Assembly: GCF_017352135.1 (NCBI RefSeq)
Contig: NZ_CP071454.1
Coordinates: 2,939,001-3,003,000, forward strand
Direction of reading: 5' to 3'
Source: Rhizobium lentis
GTDB taxonomy: Bacteria; Pseudomonadota; Alphaproteobacteria; Rhizobiales; Rhizobiaceae
DNA: 64,000 nucleotides
The notes beneath the pieces were generated by a model. It ran no database searches and was not told the DNA's origin. It saw only the letters and a program-made list of their open reading frames with translations. A program made the position numbers and the translations under genes. Positions 24,981-33,943 of the stretch are shown here, in pieces. Position 1 is the first letter of the stretch, and every line of letters starts with the position of its first letter.

Positions 24981-25283
24981 GTGCATTTGATCCAGTTGTT
25001 TATTCCGGCAGCGCCGCGAGCGACGATCGACATCGGAGACGTTATCGCGACAATTCAGCGCGAGATGACGGAGCGCCATGGCGGTATGACGGCATATCTC
25101 AATTCCCCCGCAAAAGGGCTTTGGACCGGTGATGAGGGCACTGAAGAAGACACCGTCATCGTGATCGAAGTCATGGTGGGCAGTCTCGATCGGGTGTGGT
25201 GGCGCCAATACCGTCGCGAACTCGAACAGCTGCTCGGCCAGGATGAACTGCTCGTGCGGGCACTTCCAGTCGAAACGCTCTGA
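24981..25283 (+). CDS. Conserved-looking small protein of unknown function
   Basis: 100 residues from a GTG at 24981 behind GGAGGAG. It reads as an alpha/beta protein: HLIQLFIPAAPRATIDIGDVIATIQREMTERHGGMTAYLNSPAKGLW, then an acidic loop, then VIVIEVMVGSLDRVWWRQYRRELEQLLGQDELLVRALPVETL. I know no function for it. It is 16 bases ahead of the sialidase-fold gene and probably cotranscribed with it. Confidence 0.7.
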   Translation: MHLIQLFIPAAPRATIDIGDVIATIQREMTERHGGMTAYLNSPAKGLWTGDEGTEEDTVIVIEVMVGSLDRVWWRQYRRELEQLLGQDELLVRALPVETL

Positions 25284-25299
25284 CCGCCTGGAAGCCTCC

Positions 25300-26442
25300 A
25301 TGGACATGCAATTGCGCCATCTTGAAATCTACCGCAGACAGGGTGAGTTCGCAGCCTGGCCGGCAAATTATGGACTCTGGTCCTGGGGTGAGGAAATCGT
25401 CGTCGTCTTCGCGCGCGGCAAACTCGGGGCGAAGGGGCAGTTGCACGAACTGGATCGTGATTATCCGTTCGTCCCGTGGCAGGCACGCAGCCTGGACGGC
25501 GGACTGACATGGATGGGCGAACCGTTCCGCGGCCAGGTGCCGGGTGGGCTCTCGCTTTCGGCCGACGAGCACCTGAATGCCGATCTCAAGATTCGTCCGC
25601 GTCTGTCGGTCCGTGATGACCTCTGCGATCTGGATGAACCCATAGACTTTCTCGATCCCGAAACGATCGTCATGTGCGCCAGAACCGATGTAGAGGGCGA
25701 TGCTGTCAGCTGGTTCTACGTCAGCCGGGATCGATGCGTGACATGGCAGGGTCCATATCGTTTCACTGGTTTGCGCCTTCCTATCTCGGCGCGCACCGAT
25801 ATCGTGCCTCTTGGCAGGGAGCATGCGCTCTTCATGCTCAGCACCTCCAAAGAGGACGGTGCGGAAGGCAGAGTGTTCTGCGCGCGCACTGCGGATGGCG
25901 GACGCAGCTTCGTCTTTCAAGGCTTTGTCGGCCCGGAACCTGAGGGCTATTCGATCATGCCGGCATCGGTGGCGCTTTCCGGTGGCGCCATATTGACCTT
26001 GACGCGCTGCATGGGGAAGGGCGCCGGTGGCAAGGGTTGGATAGAAGCCTTCACCTCCCACGACGAAGGGAAGACCTGGACGCGGAAAGGCTGCGTTGTC
26101 GGCGACACCGGCAGAAATGGCAACCCGCCAGCGCTCGGACGGATCGAAGGCATGCTAGTGCTCGTCTACGGCTACCGTGATCCGCCATTTGGTATCCGGA
26201 TGCGCATGAGTTTCGATGACGGCCAGACATGGGGCGCCGAGAAGGTCATCCGCAGCGACGGCGGCACGGCTGATCTCGGTTATCCCAGAATGGTAAAACG
26301 CGGCGAGGCATCCCTGCTCGCCGTCTACTATTTCAACGATGGTGACAGGGAGGAGCGTTACGTCGCAGCGTCCATTGTCACGCCTGCCAAAGACCGAGAG
26401 GGAGCCGAGGACGGCGCTGCTTCATTGCGGTCGCACATCTGA
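25300..26442 (+). CDS. Sialidase/neuraminidase-fold (BNR repeat) protein
   Basis: 380 residues, a predicted six-bladed beta-propeller. Asp-box (BNR) motifs S-x-D-x-G-x-T-W are visible as SLDGGLTW, SHDEGKTW and SFDDGQTWG, with a weaker DGGRSF. There is no signal peptide, so it would act in the cytoplasm. Sialidase-type catalytic residues cannot be confirmed, and related rhizobial proteins are simply annotated as exo-alpha-sialidase-like. The start is ATG 25300 (a second Met follows at 25306). Confidence 0.8.
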   Translation: MDMQLRHLEIYRRQGEFAAWPANYGLWSWGEEIVVVFARGKLGAKGQLHELDRDYPFVPWQARSLDGGLTWMGEPFRGQVPGGLSLSADEHLNADLKIRPRLSVRDDLCDLDEPIDFLDPETIVMCARTDVEGDAVSWFYVSRDRCVTWQGPYRFTGLRLPISARTDIVPLGREHALFMLSTSKEDGAEGRVFCARTADGGRSFVFQGFVGPEPEGYSIMPASVALSGGAILTLTRCMGKGAGGKGWIEAFTSHDEGKTWTRKGCVVGDTGRNGNPPALGRIEGMLVLVYGYRDPPFGIRMRMSFDDGQTWGAEKVIRSDGGTADLGYPRMVKRGEASLLAVYYFNDGDREERYVAASIVTPAKDREGAEDGAASLRSHI

Positions 26443-26543
26443 GCCATACCGAAGCGGAGCGTTTGAAGCGCATTCGCGGAACAAAGCGGGGCACCCGTGG
26501 TTCGGGGCTGCGGCAGTCGCCGCCACGACATGGGAGGTTAGAG

Positions 26544-27110
26544 ATGCAAAACGATTTCACGGATCCGGCAGGAAGAAGCGCAACGGCGCAGACACCGTCC
26601 TCATCCCCAGCTTTCGGTTCTTCGCAGGGATCGCGCACGTCCATTTCCGATCTGGAAGCGAAGGTGAGCGAAGATGTTTCCGCCGTCAAGGAAACGATCA
26701 AGGAAGGCGCCGACACTGCCGTCGAGAAAGCCAAGCAAGTCATTTCCGAACGCACCAGCTTCGCTGCTCGCCAGGTTGGCGGCGTTGCAACGGCACTTGA
26801 GAAAGCTGGCGCCGAAATGGAAAGCTCCGGTCAGGCTGAAGTCGGGCGATATGCCAGGCAAATCGGGCGGAGCGTGCAGACTGTCGCTCGGCGGATGGAA
26901 GGCAAGGACATCGGCGAGATCGCTACCATGGCCGAGGATTTCGGACGCAAGCAACCGCTCGCCTTTCTCGGGATCGCCGCACTTGCGGGCCTGGCGGCAA
27001 GCCGCTTCCTGACAGCCTCCGCGAAAAGGCAAACAGCTGCCGCGCCGCGTGAGCCATCGATTGGCCTGCGCCCCGGCGCCGCATCGACCGGAGGCGAGAA
27101 CAATGGCTAA
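26544..27110 (+). CDS. Stress/nutrient-deprivation type membrane-associated protein
   Basis: 188 residues: a Ser/Thr-rich N-terminus, a long amphipathic helix SISDLEAKVSEDVSAVKETIKEGADTAVEKAKQ, more helices, then one membrane span PLAFLGIAALAGLAASRF near residue 150. The plan resembles the ElaB/YqjD-type and rhizobial nutrient-deprivation-induced proteins. It is the first gene of a three-gene operon and overlaps the next start by eight bases. The ATG at 26544 follows GGGAGG. The function is not established. Confidence 0.78.
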   Translation: MQNDFTDPAGRSATAQTPSSSPAFGSSQGSRTSISDLEAKVSEDVSAVKETIKEGADTAVEKAKQVISERTSFAARQVGGVATALEKAGAEMESSGQAEVGRYARQIGRSVQTVARRMEGKDIGEIATMAEDFGRKQPLAFLGIAALAGLAASRFLTASAKRQTAAAPREPSIGLRPGAASTGGENNG

Positions 27111-27519
27111 ATCTTCAGAGAACACACCCCTTTCCGAGCTCGTCAGTGGCCTCGTAGGTGATGTCACGGGCCTGCTCCGCAAGGAAATCGATCTTGCCAA
27201 GACGGAAGCTTCGGAAAAACTTTCACAGGCGCTCAGCGGCGTGGAAATTCTCCTGTTCGGATTGGTGCTGGCGATCGGGGCGGTCGGCGTCCTGCTGAGT
27301 GCCCTTGTCGGCGGTCTCGCGGCCTTCCTCGTGACACAGGGTTTTACCGAAACCACTGCCAGTGCGCTCTCCTCTCTGATCGTCGGCATCATCATCGCCG
27401 GCATCGCTTGGGGCTTGGTCTCCCGGGGCCTCGCCGCACTTCGCGCCAATAACATGAAACTGGATCGTACTGCGACCTCGCTTCGCCGCGACGTTGATGT
27501 TGTGAAGGACAAAATCTGA
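27103..27519 (+). CDS. Phage holin-like family protein (YqjE/DUF1469 type)
   Basis: 138 residues with a N-terminal helix LSELVSGLVGDVTGLLRKEIDLAKTEASEKL and two membrane spans (ILLFGLVLAIGAVGVLLSALVGGLAAFLV and SLIVGIIIAGIAWGLVSRGLAAL). That is the YqjE architecture; the holin label is historical and does not imply a phage. It overlaps the upstream gene by eight bases and its stop TGATG overlaps the next start, so the three are coupled. Confidence 0.85.
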   Translation: MAKSSENTPLSELVSGLVGDVTGLLRKEIDLAKTEASEKLSQALSGVEILLFGLVLAIGAVGVLLSALVGGLAAFLVTQGFTETTASALSSLIVGIIIAGIAWGLVSRGLAALRANNMKLDRTATSLRRDVDVVKDKI

Positions 27520-28529
27520 TGGAAAATTCAATCGAAAAAACATCGGCCGAGCTTCAGCGGGAGATCGACCAGGACCGCCGCCGGATAGGAGATCGGATTG
27601 ACGCGATCCAGGAACGGGTGTCGCCGGGCCAGCTCATCGACGAGGTCATCGCATATGCCAAGGGAAGCGGCGGCGCAGAGTATGTCAGCAATCTTGGCCA
27701 CGCCCTCAAGGCGAACCCTCTGCCGGTCGCGCTGATGGGCGTGAGCCTGGCCTGGCTCATGGCAAAAGGCAGTCCGTCATCAGGTGACACGGCGATCTGG
27801 AGCAAGGATCCCGAATATCCGCTTTATCCGGCGACTGGCCGGGTCCGCAGGATTGGTCCGCCGGCAATGGAAAACGGAGCCCGTTACAGCCATTTTGCCG
27901 ATGAATCCGGCAAGAGGTTGAAAGCCTTGACGGACGAAACAGGAAGTCGTGCCGGCCATTTCATGGACGAGGCGGGCAAGACCTATCGTGGCTTTGCCGA
28001 CGCGAGCGGAAAGCAGATCAGCCAGATCACCGACGAGACTGGTGCGATGCTCGACGCTGCAACCGGCTGGGCGGCGGAGAAATGGGAGCAGGCGAAAAGC
28101 GCCGCGAGTGACCTCAGCGCCCGTGCCTCTGACGCGGCGAGCTCGCTGTCGAGCCGATCCTCTTCGGCAGCGACCAGTCTTCAGGAGCAAACGAGCAAAC
28201 TCAACGAGGCGATCCTCACCCATTTCCGCGACCAGCCGCTGGTCGGCGGTGCCCTGGCTTTCGCGGTCGGTGCAGCGATCGGCGCGGCGCTGCCCCATAC
28301 CGACACCGAGGATGAGTTGGTCGGCGAAGCCGCAGATAGCGCTAGAGATAGCCTTAGCCATCAGGCCCAGGACGTCGTCGCGCAGGGTAAAGAGGTAGCG
28401 TCGGAAGTCTATCACAAGGCCGTGGACGTTGCCTCCGATGCTCATGATGCCATCAAGGAACGCGTGGTGGATGAGGCCGAAGCTTTCATAGATCGCAGGG
28501 ATGGCCCAAGCGAAACCGATCGGCGATAA
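27519..28529 (+). CDS. DUF3618 domain protein
   Basis: 336 residues. The N-terminal SAELQREIDQDRRRIGDRIDAIQERVSPGQLIDE is the DUF3618 signature, followed by a short span PLPVALMGVSLAWLMAKG. The middle shows repeated Asp/Ser-rich pieces (DESGKRLKALTDETGSRAGHF, DEAGKTYRGFADASGKQI), a Ser/Ala stretch, a second span GALAFAVGAAIGAALP near residue 250 and an acidic helical tail. It completes the operon; likely part of an envelope or stress response, on family grounds only. Confidence 0.85.
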   Translation: MENSIEKTSAELQREIDQDRRRIGDRIDAIQERVSPGQLIDEVIAYAKGSGGAEYVSNLGHALKANPLPVALMGVSLAWLMAKGSPSSGDTAIWSKDPEYPLYPATGRVRRIGPPAMENGARYSHFADESGKRLKALTDETGSRAGHFMDEAGKTYRGFADASGKQISQITDETGAMLDAATGWAAEKWEQAKSAASDLSARASDAASSLSSRSSSAATSLQEQTSKLNEAILTHFRDQPLVGGALAFAVGAAIGAALPHTDTEDELVGEAADSARDSLSHQAQDVVAQGKEVASEVYHKAVDVASDAHDAIKERVVDEAEAFIDRRDGPSETDRR

Positions 28530-28605
28530 AATACCCATACCGTCGGCCTCAGGAAAGGTTCAACGCGAAAAGACGCGCTGTCTGACTGATCCGCTCGCGG
28601 AAGTC

Positions 28606-28794
28606 TCAGATGGCCGTCTGCATGAGGTACGAAGACTTTTCGACGGGAACCCGCGCGACGATTTTCATCACGAGCGTGGGAGCGACGTCGGGAACACAGC
28701 TTACTCGTCCGTCTTTGTAGAGCACCCGCAAGAGGCAGGTCTGGCTGTCGTAATCAAGTTCGGCGATCGTCTTTGAATGGACCGGGAATTGCAT
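28606..28794 (-). CDS. KTSC domain small protein
   Basis: 62 residues: an I-A-E-L-DYD start, LLRVLYKDGRVSCVPDVAPTLVMKIVARVPVEKSSYLMQTAI. This follows the KTSC pattern (IdYd...L.V.F.dG...Y..VP......).  These small single-domain proteins have no known role. It lies convergent to the DUF3618 gene. Confidence 0.65.
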   Translation of the reverse strand: MQFPVHSKTIAELDYDSQTCLLRVLYKDGRVSCVPDVAPTLVMKIVARVPVEKSSYLMQTAI

Positions 28795-29060
28795 CTTCAG
28801 CTGCCTCCTGCTGCAGCATGACTAAGATCAAAACAGCCAACCGCCGCCCACCTGGGCCAATGCTTATTCGGCCGGAGAACTCCTCAGCGGCGGCTGGCGG
28901 TGCTGTCCGAAACGCGTTCCGACAGACATCCTGTTCAGCCGAAATCCTGCTGGCGAAATCTCGGCAGAATCTAATGAGAGCCGCCATGGAAATCGCGTGA
29001 AATCGGCGTGACACAAGTTCCGCGGATATAGGGGCGCGATGAAACCAGAATAGGATGTAA

Positions 29061-30095
29061 GTGGCTGCGGCACGCGAATTGGAGGCCGGCCGAAAACTTT
29101 GCCGTGCCCCCGAAAAGTCCGTCGCCGTTAATCACATATTATCAGTTGCTTGCGCGATCGGTGCCGGAACTTTTGCTAGGCTGCCGGGTTTCCTGATCAT
29201 GTTGAAGAAGCAGCCCATCCGGCCCAGACTCGGGACGATCAGCGTCATCGATGACCTTCAGGTTCATGTCCTTGAAAGCGGCTCACCGAACGGAAGCCCG
29301 GTCGTTGCTCTGCATGGCTGCGGCAGTCTGGCGGAAGAGGTGCTGCTCCCCTTCGAAAACAGCCAGCACAGATTGATTGCCATCGACCGTCCCGGCTACG
29401 GTTGGAGCTCCTCGCTTCCGCCGCAGGAACGCGGTCCGCTCGGTCAATCTTTCTGGCTCGAGCGCTTTCTCGATACCTCAGGGCTTGGACCTGTCACGAT
29501 CGTCGCCCATTCGATCGGCAGCGCCTCGGCCCTTCATCTGGCTGCCCGCATAGCTGAGCTCGTAAAGGCACTCCTGCTGATCTCGCCCTGCTGCAGTCCT
29601 GTTCCCCCGAAGCCTTTGATGCTGCTGCGCACCGCCGTTGCGCCTGTCATAGGGCCGCTGATCCGCCGGCACATCATGTCTCGCTGGGCCTCTCTCTTTC
29701 TCCGGCACGGACTCCGGTCGTCATCATTCCCGAATGCACTGCCGTCTCACCTGAACATGTTGCCTGCCGGCCATATGATCCGGCCCAGCGCGATTGAAAC
29801 CATGGCTGACGAGCTGCGCGCTTTCAACCGAGACATGGCTCTGCTGCCTGGCCTGCCCGAGCAGGTTCCCATCCATGTTCTCTTCGGGTCGCAAGACCTT
29901 ATCGTCGATCCGAATTTGCACATCGACTGGCTCCGGCAGAAGCATCCCCGCCTTCTCGTGAAACGCTTAGAGGGCGTCGGCCATATGCCACATCACGTCG
30001 CCCCGGCCGTCGCATTGCGGATGCTGAACGACATCATCGAGGAGCGTTCCTCCTTACCGGCCGTCAAGCCTGGACTGTTGACGGATGTAGCATGA
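29061..30095 (+). CDS. Alpha/beta hydrolase
   Basis: 344 residues from a GTG at 29061 behind AGGAT, or 298 from ATG 29199. With the long form, residues about 24-46 make a hydrophobic N-terminal anchor. The core shows GSPVVALHGCGS, IDRPGYGWSS, the nucleophile elbow AHSIGSASALHL, a FGSQDLIVDPN strand (acid) and VGHMPHHVAP (His). The elbow is A-x-S-x-G, a minor variant of G-x-S-x-G. The substrate is unknown; the neighbours give no hint. Confidence 0.82.
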   Translation: MAAARELEAGRKLCRAPEKSVAVNHILSVACAIGAGTFARLPGFLIMLKKQPIRPRLGTISVIDDLQVHVLESGSPNGSPVVALHGCGSLAEEVLLPFENSQHRLIAIDRPGYGWSSSLPPQERGPLGQSFWLERFLDTSGLGPVTIVAHSIGSASALHLAARIAELVKALLLISPCCSPVPPKPLMLLRTAVAPVIGPLIRRHIMSRWASLFLRHGLRSSSFPNALPSHLNMLPAGHMIRPSAIETMADELRAFNRDMALLPGLPEQVPIHVLFGSQDLIVDPNLHIDWLRQKHPRLLVKRLEGVGHMPHHVAPAVALRMLNDIIEERSSLPAVKPGLLTDVA

Positions 30096-30198
30096 GCCCA
30101 GGAGGTCTACCGCAGCTGAGGGCATCGCCATCCATGGTGTCCTGACAGTCCGAACGGGGAGCATTGACTCCCGCCCACGCCCCGATGATCGTTCGCCG

Positions 30199-31002
30199 AT
30201 GACCGCTCCGCACTTTCACACCCGTCTTTCGCTCAGCAAGGATCTGGAGAAGCTCGGACTTCGCGCCGGCGACATGGTCATGGTGCATGCCGCCATGAGC
30301 AGGCTGGGGCGGTTGATCAACGGGCCGGACATGTTCATCGATGCGCTGCGTCATGTCGTCGGCCCGTCGGGCACCGTCGTCGCCTATACGGACTGGGACG
30401 GCGCCTATGACGAACTGCTCGACGAGAACGGCCGCGTTCCTCTCGAATGGCGCGATCACATCGCACCATTCGATCCCACGACCTCCCGGGCGATCCGCGA
30501 TAATGGCATATTCCCGGAATTCCTTCGAACGACGCCAGGGTCGCGGCGCAGCGGCAATCCTGGCGCCTCGGTCGCGGCGATCGGCGCCAGCGCTGATTGG
30601 CTGACCGCCGACCACCCGCTCGATTACGGCTATGGCGAGGGCTCTCCGCTTGCCAAACTCGTGGCGGCCGGCGGCAAGGTCCTCATGGCCGGAGCCCCGC
30701 TCGACACCATGACCCTTCTCCACCACGCCGAACATCTGGCTGAGATTCCGAACAAACGCCTGCGCCGCTATGAGGTGCCCTTTGCCACGCCGACCGGCGT
30801 GGTGTGGCGCATGCTCGAGGAATTCGACACCGCCGACACGGTCGTCGCCGGCCTCGCATGCGATTACTTCGCCCGTATCGTCAGCGCCTTTCTCGCCGGC
30901 GGGCAGGGCGCACAGGGTCTGATTGGAGACGCGCCATCGGTGCTGGTCGATGCGGCCTCGATCTGCAGCTTCGCTGTCGCCTGGCTGGAGCATCACGCTT
31001 GA
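30199..31002 (+). CDS. Aminoglycoside N(3)-acetyltransferase family protein
   Basis: 267 residues with the AAC(3) family pattern from the N-terminus: LGLRAGDMVMVHAAMSRLGRLINGPDMFIDALRHVVG, TVVAYTDW, the RRSGNPGASVAAIG segment, HPLDYGYGEGSPLAKLVAAGGKVLMAGAPLDTMTLLHHAEHLA (with the acetyl-CoA/antibiotic-site His) and IGDAPSVLVDA near the end. Family members transfer acetyl groups to the 3-amino group of aminoglycosides, though some homologues act on other amines. It stands alone, with no mobile element nearby, so it reads as an intrinsic gene. Confidence 0.87.
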   Translation: MTAPHFHTRLSLSKDLEKLGLRAGDMVMVHAAMSRLGRLINGPDMFIDALRHVVGPSGTVVAYTDWDGAYDELLDENGRVPLEWRDHIAPFDPTTSRAIRDNGIFPEFLRTTPGSRRSGNPGASVAAIGASADWLTADHPLDYGYGEGSPLAKLVAAGGKVLMAGAPLDTMTLLHHAEHLAEIPNKRLRRYEVPFATPTGVVWRMLEEFDTADTVVAGLACDYFARIVSAFLAGGQGAQGLIGDAPSVLVDAASICSFAVAWLEHHA

Positions 31003-31134
31003 GCACGCTGAGCGGCTTCGCCCGGCGCGGCAGACGCTAGCTTTCTTCCCCGCTGGCTTCTCCAGCCTTACGGAACAAAATCCCGGCGGCGATGTTGGTA
31101 TGGCGATAAGCAATGAAGGCCATGGGAGGAATCC

Positions 31135-31473
31135 ATGCATAAGTCTCTTCAGTTCGTGTTGATCGGCCTGGCCTCGATGACTGGCCTGACGATCGCGCCG
31201 ACGATTGCCGCGGCCCAGGATATGGAGTTGCGCATCGGCCCGGGCGGCGTCGGCGTCTACGACCGTGACAGTGATCGCGATTACGACCGCTACGACCGGC
31301 GGGGACCGCGCCGCTGCGATCCCGACGATGCGCTCGACATCGCTCGCAGCGAAGGCCTGCGCCGGGCCCGTATCGTCCGCATGTCGCCGCGCAGCATCGT
31401 CGTCGAGGGCATGACCCGCCGCGGGCCGGATCGGATTGTCTTCGCCAACCGGCGGGGTTGCCCGGAAATCTGA
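31135..31473 (+). CDS. Secreted Arg/Asp-rich small protein
   Basis: 112 residues with a signal peptide (cleavage near AAA-QD at residue 28). The mature protein has a low-complexity DRDSDRDYDRYDRRGPRR tract followed by CDPDDALDIARSEGLRRARIVRMSPRSIVVEGMTRRGPDRIVFANRRGCPEI; Cys62 and Cys110 could bond. Rhizobial secreted antifreeze/PRC-like small proteins look alike, but I assign no function. A GGGAGGAATCC ribosome site precedes the ATG. Confidence 0.72.
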   Translation: MHKSLQFVLIGLASMTGLTIAPTIAAAQDMELRIGPGGVGVYDRDSDRDYDRYDRRGPRRCDPDDALDIARSEGLRRARIVRMSPRSIVVEGMTRRGPDRIVFANRRGCPEI

Positions 31474-31649
31474 CCGACACATAAGCGGCGGAATGCACGA
31501 CCGCTTTGCGAAACGAAAGCGGCCGGTCAGACTCTTTATCAGTTGCGAATGCCGAAAGCGCTGCTTTGGCGAATTGCCTGACGACAGAGGATAAGCGGTT
31601 CGCGCTTGGGAAGCCGAGCCATGCTCAACAACCATCGGAGGATTTCATC

Positions 31650-32183
31650 ATGATGAGCGGTCAATTGAAGGCGCTTCTCGCCGTTCTTGCCGTTGCCGGT
31701 TACCAGAACAGGGACAAGATCAGGGAGCTCCTGCGCGGACTTCAGAACCCGCAGCAGGCTGGCGCCGGAGGCCAGCAGCCGGGCGGGCTCGGCGGCATCC
31801 TTGGCGGGCTGGCCGGCTCCGGCGGTCTGGGCGGCCTCCTCGGCGGATTGACCTCCGGCAGCATCGTCAGCGGCGGCCTCGGCGACCTACTGAAGACGTT
31901 TCAGCAGAACGGCCAGGGCGACAAGATGGAATCCTGGGTGCGCCGCGGGCCGAATGCCGACATCAACGACGGCGAACTTGCCACAGCCCTCGGCCCGGAT
32001 GTCTTGGACGAGATCGCCCGCAATACCGGCCTCTCGCACCAGGAGATCCTCGCCCGGCTGAGCCGCGATCTTCCCAAGGCCGTCGACGATCTGACGCCGG
32101 AGGGGAAAGTGCCGAGCGCCGAGGAAGCGTTTATGTCTTCGGCGAGCCAGGCGACGACCTCGGGGCGGCCGAGCGAGGTTTAG
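31650..32183 (+). CDS. YidB family protein (DUF937)
   Basis: 177 residues. A Gly/Leu-rich middle (LGGILGGLAGSGGLGGLLGGL) precedes the conserved YidB core: LGDLLKTFQQNGQGDKMESWVRRGPNADINDGELATALGPDVLDEIARNTGLSHQEILARLSRDLPKAVDDLTPEG. Family role unknown. The ATG at 31650 follows CGGAGGA; a frame opening at 31506 lacks such a site. It is followed by an intergenic repeat. Confidence 0.88.
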   Translation: MMSGQLKALLAVLAVAGYQNRDKIRELLRGLQNPQQAGAGGQQPGGLGGILGGLAGSGGLGGLLGGLTSGSIVSGGLGDLLKTFQQNGQGDKMESWVRRGPNADINDGELATALGPDVLDEIARNTGLSHQEILARLSRDLPKAVDDLTPEGKVPSAEEAFMSSASQATTSGRPSEV

Positions 32184-32225
32184 TATTGGAACAAACGCGC
32201 CATCTCAGTGCTTGCCGGGGGGCTG

Positions 32226-32305
32226 CTCGGGCTTGACCCGAGGATCCACGCTGGGCTCACATCGGCAGCGGGCATGGATTCCAGGCTCAAGGCCTGGAAT
32301 GACGG
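32226..32305. repeat. Intergenic palindromic repeat (alphaproteobacterial type)
   Basis: Two hairpins in an 80-base block: CTCGGGCTTGACCCGAG (32226-32242) and ATTCCAGG...CCTGGAAT (32278-32300), joined by ATCCACGC...GCATGGAT. This layout is that of the short mosaic repeats scattered between genes in Rhizobiaceae. It lies between two convergent genes and could also end transcripts. Confidence 0.6.
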
Positions 32306-32363
32306 AGAGTGGAGATGGCTTCTGCCATGCTGTCGGCGCAGCGGATAGGGGCCGCACTTTAAG

Positions 32364-33215
32364 CTAGTTCGCCAGATGCTTGCGAAGAAAGGCGTAGACG
32401 CTGCGGATGGATTTTGCCGCGGCGTCGCGGTCGTATTTTTCGATATGGCCCAGGACTCGTTTTCCCGCGGTGAACTCCGGGGCGTCGAAATCGTGATAAG
32501 CGCCTTTGTAGACGTTGAGCTCGACTGGCGGGGCATCGTCGCTGAGACGGGCAAGGCTCTTCTGGCATCGGTCCGCCCGGCTCCAATTGTCGCGTTCGCC
32601 AATCAAAATCAGGGTCGGTACTGACGGATCACCCCGATTGGCGTCGCAGGCAGGATAAAAGGCAACCGCCGCCTTGAACTTGTGCTCGACGAACTGTTCG
32701 TTCCCCTGGATTTTCGTTGCGTCCAGCGTCACGGTGCCGCCGGCCGAAAAGCCCATCAATGCGACCCGCCGAACATCGACAAAGCCTGATTTCGACAAAA
32801 AGTCCAAGGCGCCGTAGGCGTCGAAAGCGCGCTCTGGAAGACGGCTTCGACACGTATCCTTGAGGTTGCGGGTGGTGAAGCTGTCGACAACAAGCACGAC
32901 ATGGCCCCACGAGACCAGCCGCTTCGGCCAAAGCTCTTTGACGCTCAAACGCAGGTGATCGCATCCATGCATGACGACGACCGCCGGGAAGGGGCCATCA
33001 CCTTGGGGGCGAGACAGATAGCCAAGCAACGGCGTGCCCTGCGGCTGCGGGAGAATGTCGCCCTGTTCGAGAGCCTTACGGATTCGAAATGGACTCAGCT
33101 TCACGGGCGTGCTTTCGAACCGCACCAATTCCTCGGCATTGGCAGGGTGCTCGGACGAGAGGACGCCGAGAAAAGCGACGAGGCAAGGAAGAAGTCGCGA
33201 GACAGTGGTTTTCAC
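32364..33215 (-). CDS. Secreted dienelactone hydrolase-family protein
   Basis: 283 residues starting from a GTG at 33215 behind GGAGGAG, with a signal peptide ending near ANA-EE (residue 28); the longer frame to 33248 is less likely. The alpha/beta hydrolase core has VVVMHGCDHLR, the nucleophile ALMGFSAGGTVTLD (Ser in place of the Cys typical of true dienelactone hydrolases), LILIGERDNWSRADRC (acid) and KGAYHDFDAP (His). The substrate is unknown; Ser suggests an esterase. Confidence 0.83.
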   Translation of the reverse strand: MKTTVSRLLPCLVAFLGVLSSEHPANAEELVRFESTPVKLSPFRIRKALEQGDILPQPQGTPLLGYLSRPQGDGPFPAVVVMHGCDHLRLSVKELWPKRLVSWGHVVLVVDSFTTRNLKDTCRSRLPERAFDAYGALDFLSKSGFVDVRRVALMGFSAGGTVTLDATKIQGNEQFVEHKFKAAVAFYPACDANRGDPSVPTLILIGERDNWSRADRCQKSLARLSDDAPPVELNVYKGAYHDFDAPEFTAGKRVLGHIEKYDRDAAAKSIRSVYAFLRKHLAN

Positions 33216-33391
33216 AGACTCCTCCACCTGTGATCGACAGCCTGCCAACCAATATAGGACTCGCTCGCTCTGGATGGTATCGCCTGGCGCCTAAGTCCAT
33301 GCACTGCCTGCAATCGGTCTTTCGATTTTGGGCATGCCAGGGTTCATCGTCTTGTCTTCTTCGGCATCGGAATTAAAGTGCCGATGGTTCG

Positions 33392-33943
33392 ATGGCGATG
33401 ATTTGGAGTGGTCGAGTGCGTTTCCTGGCAGCGTTGGTGCTTGCGATCCTGATGGGTGGGGAGGGGTCGGCCTGTCCTCTCAACGATACCCTGAAGCTCT
33501 GCGTATTAAGTGGTCAAAACCTAACTGCCTTGCACAGCGGAATCGATCGAGGTGATTGGACCGTCGACAAGCCTTCTCCTGTCGTCAATCCAACTCCCGA
33601 GCCTCGAACCGGCCGCGAGCTCTACACGATGCCGAGCGGACTGCAATTCGCTCTTTATTATCAGGAATACCGAAATCTCTTTTCCGCGACCTGCTCGCTC
33701 GATTATTTTGGCGCCCTGGGAGCGGATCGATCGAAGGACTTGCGTTGTTCGAGCGCCGAGTTCGAAGCCTTCGAAGCCGGCCTTTCGGCAGCCTCGGTGG
33801 GTGCGGTAACGACGGAGCGCAAGGAAAGCGGCACGGCCTATCTGATCGAGGGCCAGAACACCTGGATGAAGGTCGTCGTCGCTGGCAACCCGAAAGACCC
33901 TTTGAACACCTGGGTCGAGACGTCGGTCTTGACGCGGCCATAG
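33392..33943 (+). CDS. Secreted protein of unknown function
   Basis: 183 residues with an N-terminal signal ([20 protein letters not shown]). Mature segments include CPLNDTLKLC, DWTVDKPSPVVNPTPEPRTGREL, a Cys pair (residues around 105 and 124), and a C-terminal YLIEGQNTWMKVVVAGNPKDPLNTWVETSVLTRP. I know no family. It is not obviously linked to neighbours. Confidence 0.65.
   Translation: MAMIWSGRVRFLAALVLAILMGGEGSACPLNDTLKLCVLSGQNLTALHSGIDRGDWTVDKPSPVVNPTPEPRTGRELYTMPSGLQFALYYQEYRNLFSATCSLDYFGALGADRSKDLRCSSAEFEAFEAGLSAASVGAVTTERKESGTAYLIEGQNTWMKVVVAGNPKDPLNTWVETSVLTRP

Noticed and set aside
27103-27519. Second phage holin implied by family name
   Set aside because: The protein is of the YqjE/DUF1469 type inside a cellular stress-like operon; no lysis genes adjoin it.
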